The notes under the pieces: generated by a model
Seen by the model: the letters and a program-made list of their open reading frames with translations, nothing else
What the model was told of the DNA's origin: nothing
Database searches by the model: none
Shown here: positions 26,202-40,204 of the stretch, piece after piece
Layout of the letters: every line of letters begins with the position of its first letter
How positions within the stretch are numbered: the stretch's first letter is position 1
Program-made: the position numbers and the translations under genes
Assembly (NCBI GenBank): GCA_034008185.1
Contig: CM067081.1
Span: 81,178,765-81,242,764, forward strand
Length of the DNA stretch: 64,000 bases
Source: Gorsachius magnificus
Lineage: Eukaryota; Chordata; Aves; Pelecaniformes; Ardeidae
Direction of reading: 5' to 3'

Positions 26202-29200
26202 GTAGGCTTGTGTCATTCAGCTGGAAAACTGAATGTGTTCCAGGCTATAAGCTACTGGGCAACTAAATTTGCCAAGACTTGGCAAAGGTAATGATGTTCA
26301 TTCAGTGTTATTAATGTGCATATTATGCAGCGTTACCTCCTTCTTGAACACAGACTCTTTATGGATGAAGATGTGGGGAGAGGTAGCCTATTGATCAGAG
26401 TAAAAGCTGAGGCAATATATTCTGTAAATACTGTTGTGATGCGATGAGTCGAGACTCTGTTCCTTTCTGTCCCCCTGAAGTGCAGGGCCCGAGGCAGGGT
26501 GTCCCACCTGCCCTGCTTCCCTGCCTTTGGTGTACAGGCACAGGGAATGCTTTTTAGTGCATTTGCTGTGCAGGCCAGTTGGGCTGTGAGGAGCGGGTTA
26601 CATGGGAAGCTTTGGGAAAAGCGTTTTCCTGCTTTGTGAGGATATTTGAGGTCTCAAGCATTTCTTATGTGGTTTAGGTGAAGAATAGTTTCAGTTAGTT
26701 ATTAGTGAAGGGGAAAAACTGAAATGGTTTATCAAAACTGAGCATGGCATGGAAACTTTTTGTCTTGTCATTTTGACTTACAACTTCTAAGTTCATACCT
26801 TTTTTACTAACTTGAGTTAAAAATAAGTTTCATAAAATAATTTTGACAAAAGAGAGAAGGTGTTAAAGTAGGTTAAATCTTGTAACTTCTGAAAAACATT
26901 CAAAGCAGGAAATTTGAACAATAAAATCTTTTTCATGGATTTCCTACTCTGATGAATCAGAACTTTCTAATTAATTACTTTTGTCAAATTACACCAACCA
27001 GTCTTTCATGAGAGAATTTTGTGTGTCTTTGTTAGAATCAAAAACCAGTTTTGTTGCAACACAATTGTGGTTTGACAGGTATGATGATCCAGTCTGTAAA
27101 TATAACCGCTCTTTGAGCCTGTCTTAAATGAGGACTATCTTTTGTGAAATAGCACTGATAGGTAAGAGAGGTACAAAAGCATGCTTTTCACTTTTGGTTT
27201 AAGAAGGTGATTTTGATAGGAGGAATTACGGGAATCTGAGTCTCGTGCAGATGATACTTTATATCCTCACCAATAGCTACTTCTGGAAGCTCTCCCAAAA
27301 TTTTTGCAGCACTAAAGCTAAGAAATGCAATATAAAATGCATTCACAACTATTATAAGTTATGTTGATGTTAAGCAGTTTCAACTTGTGCTGCAAGTAAA
27401 AGCGCTTTTGCTAGCAGAGGTTACGTCAGCTGTTTGTGTCACAGAAGGAGAGAACTTCAGGGTTGAGAAGTTTTCAAGACATTGAAGAATCTGCCGAGAC
27501 AGCAAGCCTTAATTACTATGAAAAGCTTCAGACCAACTGGAAAGATTCTCTCTTTCTTGGTGCTTTTCACTTTTATAACAGTAGGTCGCTCAGAATCTGT
27601 GAATTCTGATCTATCTTTGGAAATGGCAGAAAGTTTGATGCTAAAATACACTTAGAAGAGACAAAACTATGCCATTCTTGTCATTCACAAGTACTTCACT
27701 CCATGCATATGATTTTTTAGAACTTTCATACAGCTAATCAGGCACTGGTTTGCTGCTGGGGATATGTGGCCATTCTCTGCAGGCAACAGAGCCCCGTTGC
27801 TATGTGTGCCTGCGTGCAGTTTGGTGCAAAGCTGATGGATTTCCATCAGTCTCATCCCTCCTCTTTTTCCTTCCCTAGCATGTGCAGGGGGGGCAAAAGC
27901 AACCTCGCTGTTCTAGCCAAGAGGCTGAAATAGCGGCTGTTATTAGGGAAAACGTGTTTGTCTTAAATTCATGAAGATTCACATAGCTCCCAGAAGAGGC
28001 AAGAGCCTTTTGGGTCATGGACAAGCCTGTATAATATTAGACAAAATTTCATAAAACTTACTGAATGAAATTAGCTAGGGTTTTTGTCTGTGTTTTTTCA
28101 ACTTTGCTCCTTCTCTTGGAAAGTTGCCTTAGGACATTAGTCTTTTGATGGTCAGAAACCTTTTAAAACCCAGCCTCATTTTATTCTTGGCCAACTTGTT
28201 TACATGCATTGCTGTCTGTGTGCTGAAATAGTTTTTCTTTTCCTGTTGGAAGTTCAAATGATGCAGGTTTTTATAAAAGCCTTGTTCATGCTTTCTTCCA
28301 GAAGTTACGGTTTGAACAACAGTGTCGTTTTGTTCTGTCTGCCCTAAATCTTAGGCTGAATTTTTATGAGTGCTTTAAACAGTCCTGTCTTTAAGCAAAC
28401 CAGTTGTTTAGTCTTTGTATGAGCACTCCTGCAGGTCTGGATTGAATTGGATCAGGGAACTGATCTGACTGCAAAATTACTTGGGGAAGGAGGTTTTCAG
28501 CTGGATGGGACCACCACTTTCAGAGGCAGTCTGCTCTTTAATTAATTACAGCAATCTTGAAATGATTGCCCTAGCATTTTTAGACTATTTCAGTCTTCTT
28601 TAGATCCACCCTTACTGCTCTCTGGGGAGACTGGGGATAGCCCCACAATTCCCTTTCGTTGAGTTACATGTAAGATGAAGTATTGATCTGCAAGTCATCT
28701 TCGCATCTTTTTGTCTGCTTGTACTGTGGCCTTTGTTTCTCACTGTGATTCTTCTCTGCAGTGTTGATTTAATGTTTTATTTCCTGTGGGTGTCAGTGTG
28801 ATAAACTGAAGCACAAGATAGACAAATGGTTTGAAGTTCAACAACCCAGACCTGAAGGTTAAAAGAACCTCTGTTTTAATCATATTTGCCCTTGCCGTCT
28901 GTGAGAGTTAGCTTGGGAAGCCAAGATCTAGATTGTATGTGGAAAACTTTTTTCCTTAGGGTTGTTTGTGGTATCTATTTCTAGACTGATCCAGAAGTGG
29001 AAAGCAAACTTTTTTTAAAACTATCATGATGTGGGAAAATTACTTTTTAACAAAATTCTTCTGGAAAGTAGAGAACTTCCTCCCTATTAATGTCAGTAGA
29101 ATTAATCCAGAAAAATCGGGTTTTATTGTCACCGCTGAGAAGAGTGTCTATGTGAAATTCATCCATATGGATCACTCCTTCATGCAGTAATGTCATATCC

Positions 29201-32200
29201 AGATCTTACAGTGATCTAAGTATTTCTGTACCTGGGAAGCGGTAGGGCATGTTGTTTTCAGTTTAGAAGTCTAACATACCTACAGCCAAGACCGAATGAA
29301 AAACTTTTGCCATAGTGGGTAACATGTTTCATTCACAATAATTAACTTGTGACTCTGTAAAAGTTTCTCAAGGGGGTGGTGGTGTTCAGCAGTAGTGGCT
29401 GGCTTCCACAAAATTATTTTTATCCCCTATTTTTGAAGAATCTGATACTTGGCTTGCATAGGGAAAATAATATTGGTCTCTAAATAAAAGTGTCTGCACT
29501 ACTACTACTCAGCATAAATGTCAGCATACATGCTTTGTTATGTTTTTTGGAAACATTGCATAGTTGTGGTCTAAACCAAATCAGGACTGTGCAACTGGCT
29601 CAACAACAAATATAATGTTTAAGTAGCTTACATATATTGATGGTTGAACAAGCGCGGTGTACTTTTGGTCTTAGATTAAAAGAAGACTCGTGAGGCTTTG
29701 TTGTTTTCTCAAGTGGATTTGTCAAAACAACACATCTTAATTACATGCTAGTTCTTTGGTGTGGTACTGAGTCGTTTCTTGAGTAGATTCTTATGAAAAC
29801 GGAAAGGAAAGTGTGCTTAGGACATTTCTTACAGGATTTCTCTTGTTTTGGAAAAGACGCGTGTATGTCTATATATACACATGTAACATTGTTCTCAGTG
29901 TTGATACTCAGGTGGTTACCATGTTCTGTGTGACTTAACTGTATACTGCATACACTTCTAACTTTAATTCCCTTCTGGTTGTTAAATATAATTTCTGTTC
30001 CTTTGCACATGGTAGACATAAGCGCATACCACAAATCCTTGAAAGTTTAGAATAATTTTTCACTTATGAATTCATGAGACACATTAAACTGATAAAAATT
30101 GACACATAGGCGATGCTTCCATTTGTGGTTTATTAATGCTAGAGGGAGGGTGGCATTATGTGGCCTTTGGGAGCCACCACAAGAAGTTATATGGGGTTGT
30201 CTTGGTGGCTGCTTGAATTGTCTGTTAGTGGCAGTGGAAACAGGTGGGCCAGGGCGGGAGTAGCCATGGACTTCTTTTCCTTAGGGTCTGCTGGTGACGG
30301 GAAGCTGGACTTCAGTTTAACTTGCCCAGCTCTGCAGGTACTGCCAATGCCTGAGGACCAGCCTTAAAGTTCTGGAGTAGTTCTGGCCACGTTGCATACA
30401 CACGTGAGCTGGCGTGTTTTCTTTTCCTTTTTATAGCATTTCATTTTGGTGCCTTTATGCGGTGAAAGTGCAAGGTGTTTTTGCAATGCTGATGAGTCTC
30501 TTGTTACAGAAGAGGGAAAGAGAGTGAGAGCGAACACACTTGCCATCAGAAGCATAGTCTCAGTGCTGAAATTACTGTGCAGAATCCTAATAAGAGAAGT
30601 GAATGTCACGATATGCGAACTATAAACACCTAGACATGGAAAGTTAGGGTAATCTTTATTTGCATGGCTCTTCATGAAGCCAGCCAGCCATTTAATTGAA
30701 GCACAGCAGAAGGACAGTTTTTAATGAATGTCCCAAGGGCTCCGAGACTGTACAGTACTGTCTGAGAGACCTGAGCAGGAATGCGGGAATTAAAATCTGA
30801 CAGTCATGTACAGCGTTCAGATGGGAGATCACTGAAATCTTGTCATGTTCTGAGTAGAAACATGCTCAACACCACCAGTGACCTTTCTGTAGCGCGTTTT
30901 GTGTAACATGCCAAGGGGCTCTAGTCTTACCCATTTATGACTTGTGGAGCAGCTAGCTGTGCACTTCACAGCTCCTCATGACTGCAGGAGTACTGTCAAA
31001 CTTGGCAGTATCAAATTGTGAGGTGACTTGGGAAGATGAGGGATTTGTGTTTTCTGTACAATTGCAGATGTGGATGGAGGACTCTGAATTCTGCTTCTTA
31101 CCTGTGTTTGGCCATTTGATAGTTCTGGTTTTGTAGATGTCAAAATAGTTAGTACAGGAAGCAAGTAGAAAAATACATGTAGTTTTGCAGATTTTAAGCA
31201 AGTATTATACATATTTAGTCCACGGTTACGGTTAAGTATTGCACAAACCAAACACAGTTGCAGAGAACCACTGTTGAGAAGGAGTAAAATCTCTTTTGCC
31301 ATTAAATTTGATTTGCTTCTGGAACTAGGGTTTGTTACGGCAGAACAAATAGCCATTTCTCTCTTACTGCCCAGTAACCATAATTATTCCTTTCTGAAGA
31401 TTGACTTTGGCCTTGACTGACCAAGACCAGATGCTTAGGGGTTTTTTAATGCCTGTAATTGTCAGCCAGACTTCGGAAACAAGTAGGGAACTGCAGTGGG
31501 GCTTTCTAGTGCTGCATCTGCCTGCACGTGCCGTTGCTGTCAGTAGTAGGCAGGTGTGATAGCCCCTCACTGCCCACGTTTCTGGGAACTGGGGTGGGCG
31601 TGGAACTGTGCATGTGCCTGTGCAGCGCTTCGGCCTGCACGCTTTGCGGGTGGGTATTTGTAGCAGATGCACACAGCTTTCGAGTTCAAGGCTGGAATGT
31701 TTCGGGGCGGCTGCAGTTGGTGGAAGGGCTGGGCTGTTAAATTCCAGTTTCGCAAATTCACTGAGAAATGGGTCGGCGTGTTCCTGTAGGCCCGCTCTTC
31801 TGCAGAAAGCGGGATGGCCAGTTGTAGATATGTGCCTGGTAGGATGTCTACCAGCCCCTGCTCCTAGCCAGGTCTTGTGGTGGAGAGAGGAGCAAGCCGT
31901 GCGCATTGGGATGCACGACAGGATCTCTGTTTCTCTGCTTTGGTGCTTCCTGTGAGCTGCCATGGCTCACAGGGAGGAAGGGGGGCGGGCAGGAACCAGG
32001 TAAGCACAAACGTAATGCATCGTGTGAATTGCACAGCACCTACAGGCCTCGGTTGGGAGCCCTTGGAGTGGATGGTCCCATGTTTTAAGAAGTGCCTAGC
32101 AATCCCAGCAGGATCTCTTCGTGAAGGAGTGCTTAATGGAGCAACTGCCAGATAAACCACTCTGTATGTGTGGCTTCTGCTCGGTGGGGGTACACAGAGG

Positions 32201-32414
32201 AGGGTGGCTGGCAGGGAGCTCCCCTCCCACTCAGGCATGCTCCCTGACTCCTTCACTGGCTGGCCAGGCCCCCTCTGTGCTCCCCCTCCTTCTTCAGTTG
32301 TGTGATCTTGCGCTGCTGATGGAAAGAATGGGCATGACAAGAGGAGGCATGCATGCTTTCCCCTTATATTTTCAATAAATGATCGTTTGGAAAAGCCCTG
32401 ATGAGGACCATTTC

Positions 32415-32480
32415 GCCTGGTTGCCTAATGGTCAGCGCAGTCGCTTAACCAACATCGAAATGGTGTGAATCCATGTTCCC
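32415..32480 (+). mobile_element. Possible degraded tRNA-derived SINE head
   Basis: An A-box-like TGGTCAGCGCAG at 32429-32440 is followed by a B-box-like GGTGTGAATCC at 32462-32472, which matches 9 of 11 bases of GGTTCGAATCC. The distance suits a polymerase III promoter. The surrounding wording (cctaatggtcagcgcag) resembles a tRNA 5' half. There is no clear body or tail. It could also be a decayed tRNA pseudogene, but it does not fold into a full cloverleaf that I can defend. Confidence 0.4.
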
Positions 32481-35400
32481 TTCACCATGACCCTAGCAAT
32501 ACCACCCAAGTGTTCATATGTTTCCCGTGCCAGCTGTCTTTTTGGTGGGGTGTACATCTAAAAAGCACTTCCAGTTTTGAATTTTTGCCCACCTCACCTG
32601 TTTCTTCGTTGCATTAATGTGACTTGATTCATGCTGTTCGTGACACACTAGTGGACACTCAAAGTGAAACATAAGCTTCAGCTTCTCCAACTGGTGCTGT
32701 CTTGTCCCTGGATTCAAAGACCAAATTTTCTCTTGTGGTTTTTGGATGTTTGATTTGCACAACTGTTGGGACTCTTCATACGAATGCTAGGACTGACATG
32801 TTTTTATGTTGTGGTGACTTTCATAATTTATTTCTTTACAAATCTGAAAAATCTGACCTGTGAAGCTTGAATAACAGAAAGCCAAAACCACAACAGATGT
32901 CACTGTGTTTTACCAAGTCAGCTACGTTAGGGTGATGTTTGGAGTACTAGGAATGGCATAGACATTTCTTTGTGGGTAAAAGGAATCCTCTATAATTTGA
33001 ATATGCTTATTCAAAAGGTTACTTGTGACAATGATATTAAGTTTTGTGAAGTAATTACCAAAATTGGGCAATATTGCTTTTTTGTGGAATGGAATATGCA
33101 TCAGATGGTAACCACCTGTGAGTCATGACTGGGTTTTAGGGTTGGTGGGGTTTTTTTTCCGTCAGTCCTGCAAGCACTTGTTGAAATGGTTAATTTTGAG
33201 CATGAGTAGTCTCATCCAATTGAGTGAAAGCACTCACATGAAAAAAAGTACACAACTGCTTACAGGATTTAACCAGAACTTTTCACCAAGGTGCGGTACA
33301 TTGGATTTATTCTTAAAACTGCTTTCCATTGATGAATTTCAGTGTAGGTGGTGGAAACTGTAATATGTAGTCCCTTGGGTGAGAGGGGGAAACAGGTGAG
33401 CTTTCTAAAATTTGGGGGTCTGAAGACTTACTCATTTCACATAGTATTTTCACATGCACACAGAGGATGTTTTTATGTTTGATAATACCGTAGATGTCTG
33501 CAGACTCCTAACTGAAACAGAATTGTAACGCCGTCCATTAAATGCCAAATAAATAATGTTTTTATGTCAGGAATCTTCTCTGCATTTGGAAGGAATGTTG
33601 TATGCATTTTGAAATACTGAATTTTTGGGGTGTCGCTTTTAAGCACTTAAGAGCATTGGGTTTTTTAAACACTAGTCAAGAACTTTGACGTGCACGTGTA
33701 CAACTTCAGGAGAGCAGTAATAATACTCCTGTTTCAGTGTGTTGCAGTTCTCCTTGTGGTACTTTTATTTTAGGTTACATATTTCATCTCCTGAAGATTA
33801 AATGGCTGATGAGATTGAGCATGTGGATGCTTCTTAAATGTTTCGGTGTCAAGTAGCCCACGATGCTGAGCGTAGAGATTTTATGCTCTACTTGGTCAGG
33901 TAACTACATGTAACACCTTTCAACTCAAAAAGATTATAAAAAGGTTTTAAAATAATTTCTGAATCCGGCCCTTCCCTCCAGAAATATGACCACTTAAAAG
34001 AAGGGCAGGAATGCAAGAGTGTTGCAGCGTTTGTTACTGAATAACTGAACAAATTTGCATCTTATCTCTTACACAAGAAATTCATTATTTTATGGTCATT
34101 GCTGCTGAACTTGCATAATACTGGGTCACCTCGCAAAACGAAGTCTGGCACAGAGACACAGCTACCACGCTGCTGCATTATACAGCTCTTAGGCTTTTAG
34201 TCTGGCTTCGTGCTGAGTGCAGAGGAAGAACAGAGTGACAAAAGCTGGGGTTTGGGGAAATTTCTGTTGGGTTGCAATTGAAATCAGAGTCAGTTCTTTG
34301 GTGTGGCTCATGGAGCAGCCTTGCTGGCAGGAGGGCACCCAAACCAGGGGTGGCATCTGATTGGGAAGAAAGCGCTCTGGGTAATGTCTTGAAAATCTGA
34401 TCTGGCATAGGACATGTTGGAGCAAAATAGCTTTCCCAAGTAAAACTTGAAGCATCTCAGCTTGTGGTGGTGTTCTTTGTGGAGGCTCAGTAATTTGCAT
34501 CATGTGGCTGTAGTGTTTTAACCAGGAATGAGACGAACTAAGGCTGGGCCGTCTCCTGAAATGCCCTGGGACTGGATGAACTCTCTTTCCCCACTCCTAT
34601 TTTTGGGTCACCTTGGACATGGTTAGGTAAATCCCAGATGAAATCGGTGTGGGAATGCACCACACCTGTGTAGAAAGACCAGTTGGTATTTGGAATGTGG
34701 TTTCTGAGGAAACTCAATGCGTTTGGGACAGCTATCGAGCGGTAAGCTCATTGCGGTGAGCGGCTGGGAGGCAAAACACACCCGTTGTTTCTGGCCACAA
34801 GCAACGCAAGGGTTTCCACGGCTGCCTGCTCCAAGGACATGGCAAGTTCCTTCTTGTTGGGCCCCTGTAGGCAGCTGCGCGCTGCTGACTCCGTCCTGGG
34901 CAAAGGTGGTGGGGAGCATGTCCAAAGGCTGCCCTGATTCCTGTTCCTCGCTCCCAATCCCTCGCCTCACCCATGGTGAGGCAGCCTAAAATCCCGTGTA
35001 CTTTGACTCCTGCTGCTGCTGTTAGCATTTGCCCTGTCAGAGGCTGTGTTTTATTTCAGCGTTACTGGTGAATGAAGCCTTTTTTTTCTGTTTATGTTAG
35101 AGGTTAATTTCTTCAGCACCTTACTTACATAGCATGATAATTTCCAAAACATTTGAAAGTAACCCTGCTGGAACCAGTATTTATGGCTAGTTTTTCAATA
35201 TGTGAAGCTTTTTAGATGCTTCCAGATGATAAATACTCATTAAAAAATATTTTATTATCCTTTTGAGGAATTTTGATAAATCATGGCAAAAACTGAGGTA
35301 AGAGAATAACATCAGGAGTTTAATGTTATCTAGCCAGCAAAACATAGCGGGATATGCACAAAATAAGGATGAGGGGAAAGTATTTATGTAGCTTATATAA

Positions 35401-38400
35401 TATGCCATAAATCCCAAGATCAACACTTTTATCTCAGACATCCAGATGTGCCTGTCTAGTTCCCCAAGGCAGAGCAAGGAAAAACAGTTCCAGAATATGA
35501 AAGCTTTATCGTGGTTGTCTATTGTGAATTCAGTAGGCTGGAAGATTGATGATGTCATGCCTCACACAACTTAATACCTCACTGTTGACAGTGCATATCT
35601 TATTTATAAATGAAATTGCTGTTCCATCCTGCTCCAGCCTGTGCAGTTGGGCTGAGCTGCAAGGAAAACTGGAGCAAACTGCGATGGTGAAATCCTGATT
35701 TGCTCAAGTTAATGACTGAACTCTGTAAGGGCTCTAAGACTTAATAATTTATTTGCATTTATTTGTTTTCACAGACCGAAGCAGGGCATTTTGCAGGTCT
35801 CTTTAGTTTCTTTTTATGTAAAATGCAATTTACTAGGTCGTGGGATAGGAAGGGAGCTACTGTGCTGTGCTGTGACAAGGTAATACTCCTTCCAGCACAG
35901 CTTTTTTTGGAAGAGGCACTGGTGGCTGTAGTGCGGCGCTGCTGTTTGCACAGGGTGACTGGCAAACGGGAGGTCAGACCAACTGGTTACCCGAGGCATG
36001 GGAGGAGAAAGCAAAGGGCAATACTACAGACTTCATAGGCCTTGCTGTGGTTGAGAGCAAGGCAAAAGGCGGTTGTGTAGATCTTCATGTGAATTTTGGC
36101 AGGTGAGAATAGGCATCTAAGGTAGGATGTGCTGCTTTGCTGAAATTCTAGGGATTTGGACAGATAACTATATCATAGAACTCTGTCAGTAACTTGTCTG
36201 TCAAAATACTGGTTCAATTTGCCATTCTAAGACATCTGAATATTAATAGGTTGCTTTTATTACTTCTTTTCTGTCCTTAAGAGCCCTTCCTTCCCCCCAG
36301 AAGTCCATAAGTTAAGCACATGATTATATTTTGTTTGTTTGTTTTCAAATTCAAAGTCAGTTCTTTTTTAGGGATACTGGTTGGGAGTCCCTTCCTTTTA
36401 CGATAAGATACTAGAAGCTGAACACGCAAAACCAGCAACTCCTCCTGGTTTGCATGGAAAAAAAATGTTTGCAGTTCCATTTGCTACTTCCAGAAAAATA
36501 GGTTGATTTTGTTGTTGTTAGAATTTGTCAGCACTTTTCTTGGAAAGGTAAGTAAGAAGGGAGTACAAGGTATTCAGATACTTAGTGCATAGAGACGAAA
36601 AACAAGCAGCAAAGCCACGAACAGTTCTGATGTTTTAGCTCACTATGTTGAGATTTAGTGAGTTACAAATGTTCAAAAAAAAAAAGAAAAAGGTGATATC
36701 GGAAATCAACCTGTTAGTTTCAGGTGTCAGCTGGAGTGAGTAATTTTAAAGGTGCCTAAAATCCATAAACTGCTTGAGTATTTAATCTCCCTTTGAAAAC
36801 AGAGAGAAAGAGCAGTGAACGTGTCTCAAAACCTGCACTCAGAAATGGAGACACCCAGAATCTCTCCTGACTACTGAAGATCACAGTTATAGCAATTAAA
36901 TGTCTGAGGACTTCTTTTAAATGTGCAAATAATACCTCAAGACCACAACAGATGTGCTTCCCCTCCCAAGCAGCTTCAAGTCTGTAGTTTTCCCTGTGGT
37001 TGAATCCTTTGCTGGTAGCGCTCTCTTGTGGTTATTATTTTCACTACAAGACTTAAGAGGTGTTTCAAAAATATGTACGTAATTTAGAGATTTCTGCTTT
37101 AGAGCACGCAGTCTCTTTTGGATAAGCATGCCTAAATTAAATGTGGTAATGTATATTTTAATGAATCGGGAAGGGCAGTCTAGAAAAAAGCATCCCAAAT
37201 GTGCTTCCCAGGAGATCTTGAAGAGGGCACGCATATTGAACGTTCGGGTTTTAAACTGTTTTTCGTCCTTGTATTTTTTGTAAAAAGCCGTATCCCTGAG
37301 GAAGGACAGGTGAGAGGCTGCGCGGGGAGCAAAGTCCACGTTGGCAGCCAGAATCGGGTGGAGGAGGGACTGGGATGGGCACCTTCGGCAGCAGGCTTGG
37401 CCGCAGATCCTGCTTTTCCCGTGGCGTTGCTCTTGGTGATGAACGGGTTACTCCCCACAACTGTGGTTATTAAAACAAACGAGGAAAGGATCTGGGAAAC
37501 CTTTCCCAGTGAAACAGATATGTGTGTTCCTAGTGAATGCTTTTCACCCTGAATGATTTTTTTCTGATTCCAGGGCTGGGAGAGGAGAAGGTGGGGGGGG
37601 TAACTCTTGACCTGCTCTGTTTTTGAATTACAAAGCTCTTAGCTGGTGTTTTATTTTTCAGTAAGGTAAAGCTGCCTGGAAGCTCAGATTGTGGTGTGCA
37701 GGGGGTTCCTTTGAACTAGGAACATACCGTTTCCTTTTTTAAGAAAAGAACTGTTATTAATGAGAAGCTGTTTGGTACTGCATAGGCTTGATGCCATCGT
37801 GATTACAAATCCAGTGTCATAGCTTTATAAACATGTATCCATTAATACCAAATGTGTGAAGTTGGCCGTAGGATCCTTTTCCTTCTACTTGGTAATCCAA
37901 CAACAACTAGCGTTAATAATCCCAGGTTATTTACTTAGTTGTATTCTCTTGGAGAGAGGCAGGTTTACACTTGAGAGAAGGCCTTGAGTGAGAGGGGTCT
38001 TTGCCCTCAAAATACTTGACTGAAAAGTCTCTGTTCTTTGGTAGGCTGAAATCTTTGTGCATGGCATATGTCTGGTCACCCACCTTCTCTGATCTTTGGA
38101 TCCTGGGTGTAAAATAAGCAGACTAATAATCCCAGTCCTTTCAGGCATATTTTTAAAATGTCAACTGGTCTTTTATAAATGCTTTCATAGCAATTATGTG
38201 ACTATTTATTTACAGCTGTTTTCCAGCAAATGTGGTGCCATGCCCAACAGTCCTTGTAGTGAATGTAAGCTGTGCTTGCTCTGTCCGTCTCTTGTTCTGG
38301 CTGCAGTCTAGCAGGACAGCTCATCAGTATCTGATTGCAGATTAAGATGGGAAAAAAGCTTTTTAAAGCCAAATTAAAAATCCTATTAGCCAACTATACT

Positions 38401-38784
38401 TTGAGGTTCAAGTTTTCCTTTTCTTTAAAATTAAGGAGATACTTGCTTTTTAACTTGTTTTTCCTCTTTTTTTTTTTTACCACTGTACCATTGTAATTCT
38501 GACACTTTTTCAGACATTGGATTCAGTAGTACTCACTCTATGTAATTTGTTCTTATCTTATATAGAGTGAAAATAGACTTGCTGCTGGAAATTCAGGACA
38601 AAAGTTCTTTTTTCCACTTGATTTTACTGCTCTGTTTTGCCATATAAGTCACCAGTAATGAATAGTATTTGTCAGCTGGACTTTGCATCCTCATTCACAC
38701 GAAAATAACTCCATGGTTTTTAGACTCTTTCAGAAACAGTGTTAGAAAAGTGACCCATCAAACAAAAGTCTGTCTCTGGACTGA

Positions 38785-38813
38785 GTGTGCACGTGCACAC
38801 ACATGCACGTATG
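38785..38813. repeat. Alternating purine-pyrimidine tract with a 16-bp palindrome
   Basis: Positions 38785-38800 form a perfect 16-base palindrome centred on an E-box CACGTG (gtgtgcacgtgcacac). Strict purine-pyrimidine alternation continues to about 38813. Such tracts can adopt left-handed DNA, and the CACGTG is a bHLH-type site. No neighbouring feature gives it a role. Confidence 0.6.
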
Positions 38814-39511
38814 GTAATACTGATAAGCAAGGGATCATGCTAGCTTACCTTTATTCAGGCTACTTCCAAAAACCCCTCATTATATTAGCTTTAACATCTG
38901 TGAGAAGTCAATATGCTCACCTCTGTATAAAGTACAGTAATTTTTTGATAGAATATTGCAGTCTGGCTGGGAAAGTTTTAGCCATATGCCATCTAACTTC
39001 CAGCAAGTTCACACTGCAGAGCTATTGGACTTCTTTGTAATTGTGTAATTCTGCCATAAGCTGTCTTAACTAGATTTCTTATTAAAATCCAAATACGCCT
39101 GCATAAAATAAGATCACTTGTTGCCCTTTTGCCAACCTCCTCTTCCCTTCTGAACTTTGAGGATTTCTGTAAATCCACAGTACTTTTAGTGTTTCCTTTG
39201 CGACCATATGTGCATCCTCTTTTGACCCGTGAAAAGCCGTTCATTTTTCATGCGCAGTATGTGAGCTGGTCAGTTGGTAAGGATGCTGCAGCGCAGTCAG
39301 CTTCTCATGGCAATCAGTCTGCTGTGTGGTAGCACAGAACCAATAAAAATGTATAGTCATGGCGTGTTTAGTGTGACGGGTCAGTGAACCTAAGGAAAAC
39401 CTGGTCCCGGCAAGTTATGCCTTCTTATAGAAGAAAGTGTCTCCTTCTCATTCTCCTGGGGCTGATCTCCTTAAGGATGCAGCAGAACTAATCGTTTTCA
39501 TTTTCCCCCAG

Positions 39512-39550
39512 ACAAACTGCAGCCCGTTGCTGTATCCTTTACATCCTCAG
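39512..39550 (+). CDS. Candidate 39-nt microexon (unconfirmed)
   Basis: A strong acceptor (pyrimidine tract ending TTTTCCCCCAG at 39501-39511) and a good donor (CAG|GTATGA, GT at 39551) bracket 39 nt, a multiple of three. In the phase needed between SHROOM2 exons 2 and 3 it is open (reads R, then QTAARCCILYIL, then a split R). No homologue is known to me. Sites of this quality occur by chance in a 29-kb intron, so this is only a candidate. Confidence 0.15.
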
Positions 39551-40204
39551 GTATGAAGATGGTCAGCAACCGTAGCAACCTTACATGTGCAAATCTGGCC
39601 AGTGGCAGGGGATTAATGGTGTGACTACGGAATAAAGCTTATTTTTTCAAAAGATTATTAAATTAAATTGTCCTTTGAAAGTATTCCTCAGAATTTGTAA
39701 CATCAGTCTCCCTGGGGGATGGAAGGACATACCTGCCCCTTTTCTCCATAGGCAATGATTTCCAATGCCTTTCTGAGTACCGAGGTTATTTATTTCTAGG
39801 GGTATCGCAGGCTGCCTCACATGGGGGAAGCACTGCCCTCTGAGAAGACTGGCTGGATGGTTTTTAATGTGTAGGAAAACTGCCAGTAACTCTTAGATGC
39901 TATTGACAGCCCATCAGATCTTAAGAGGCCCAGGTTGTTCTGGAGGTTTTCTTTTAGTTTTGTTCCTTGAGCAGATTTGTCATCTCATAGGTGACATTAA
40001 CTTCTTTACAATGTATTGCCCCAGACTGCACTGTTCACCCACATATTTGCTTAGAAGATTGCAAAAGGAAAGGAAGGCACAATCTCAGTGTATTTTCCAC
40101 GTGCTGTGCCAAGCACCACTTCAAATTAAAAATAAAAATCCTCCCTCGCTCTTCCTCTTCCTCCTCCTCCAGGAACAGTCCTCTGGTTTCATTTTTCAGG
40201 CTTT

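Noticed and set aside
31364..31963. 199-codon minus-strand open frame as a gene
   Set aside because: No recognisable domain, GC-driven composition and overlapping open frames on both strands. Kept only as a low-interest finding.
36034..36099. Possible exon between CATAG and GGCAG|GTGAGA
   Set aside because: Open in one frame, but the acceptor has no good pyrimidine tract and the peptide resembles nothing in Shroom proteins.
36137..36185. Bases resembling the short TTCTATGA-type repeat tail of CR1 LINEs (also near 59920)
   Set aside because: Single partial matches without tandem copies or the CR1 3' body upstream.
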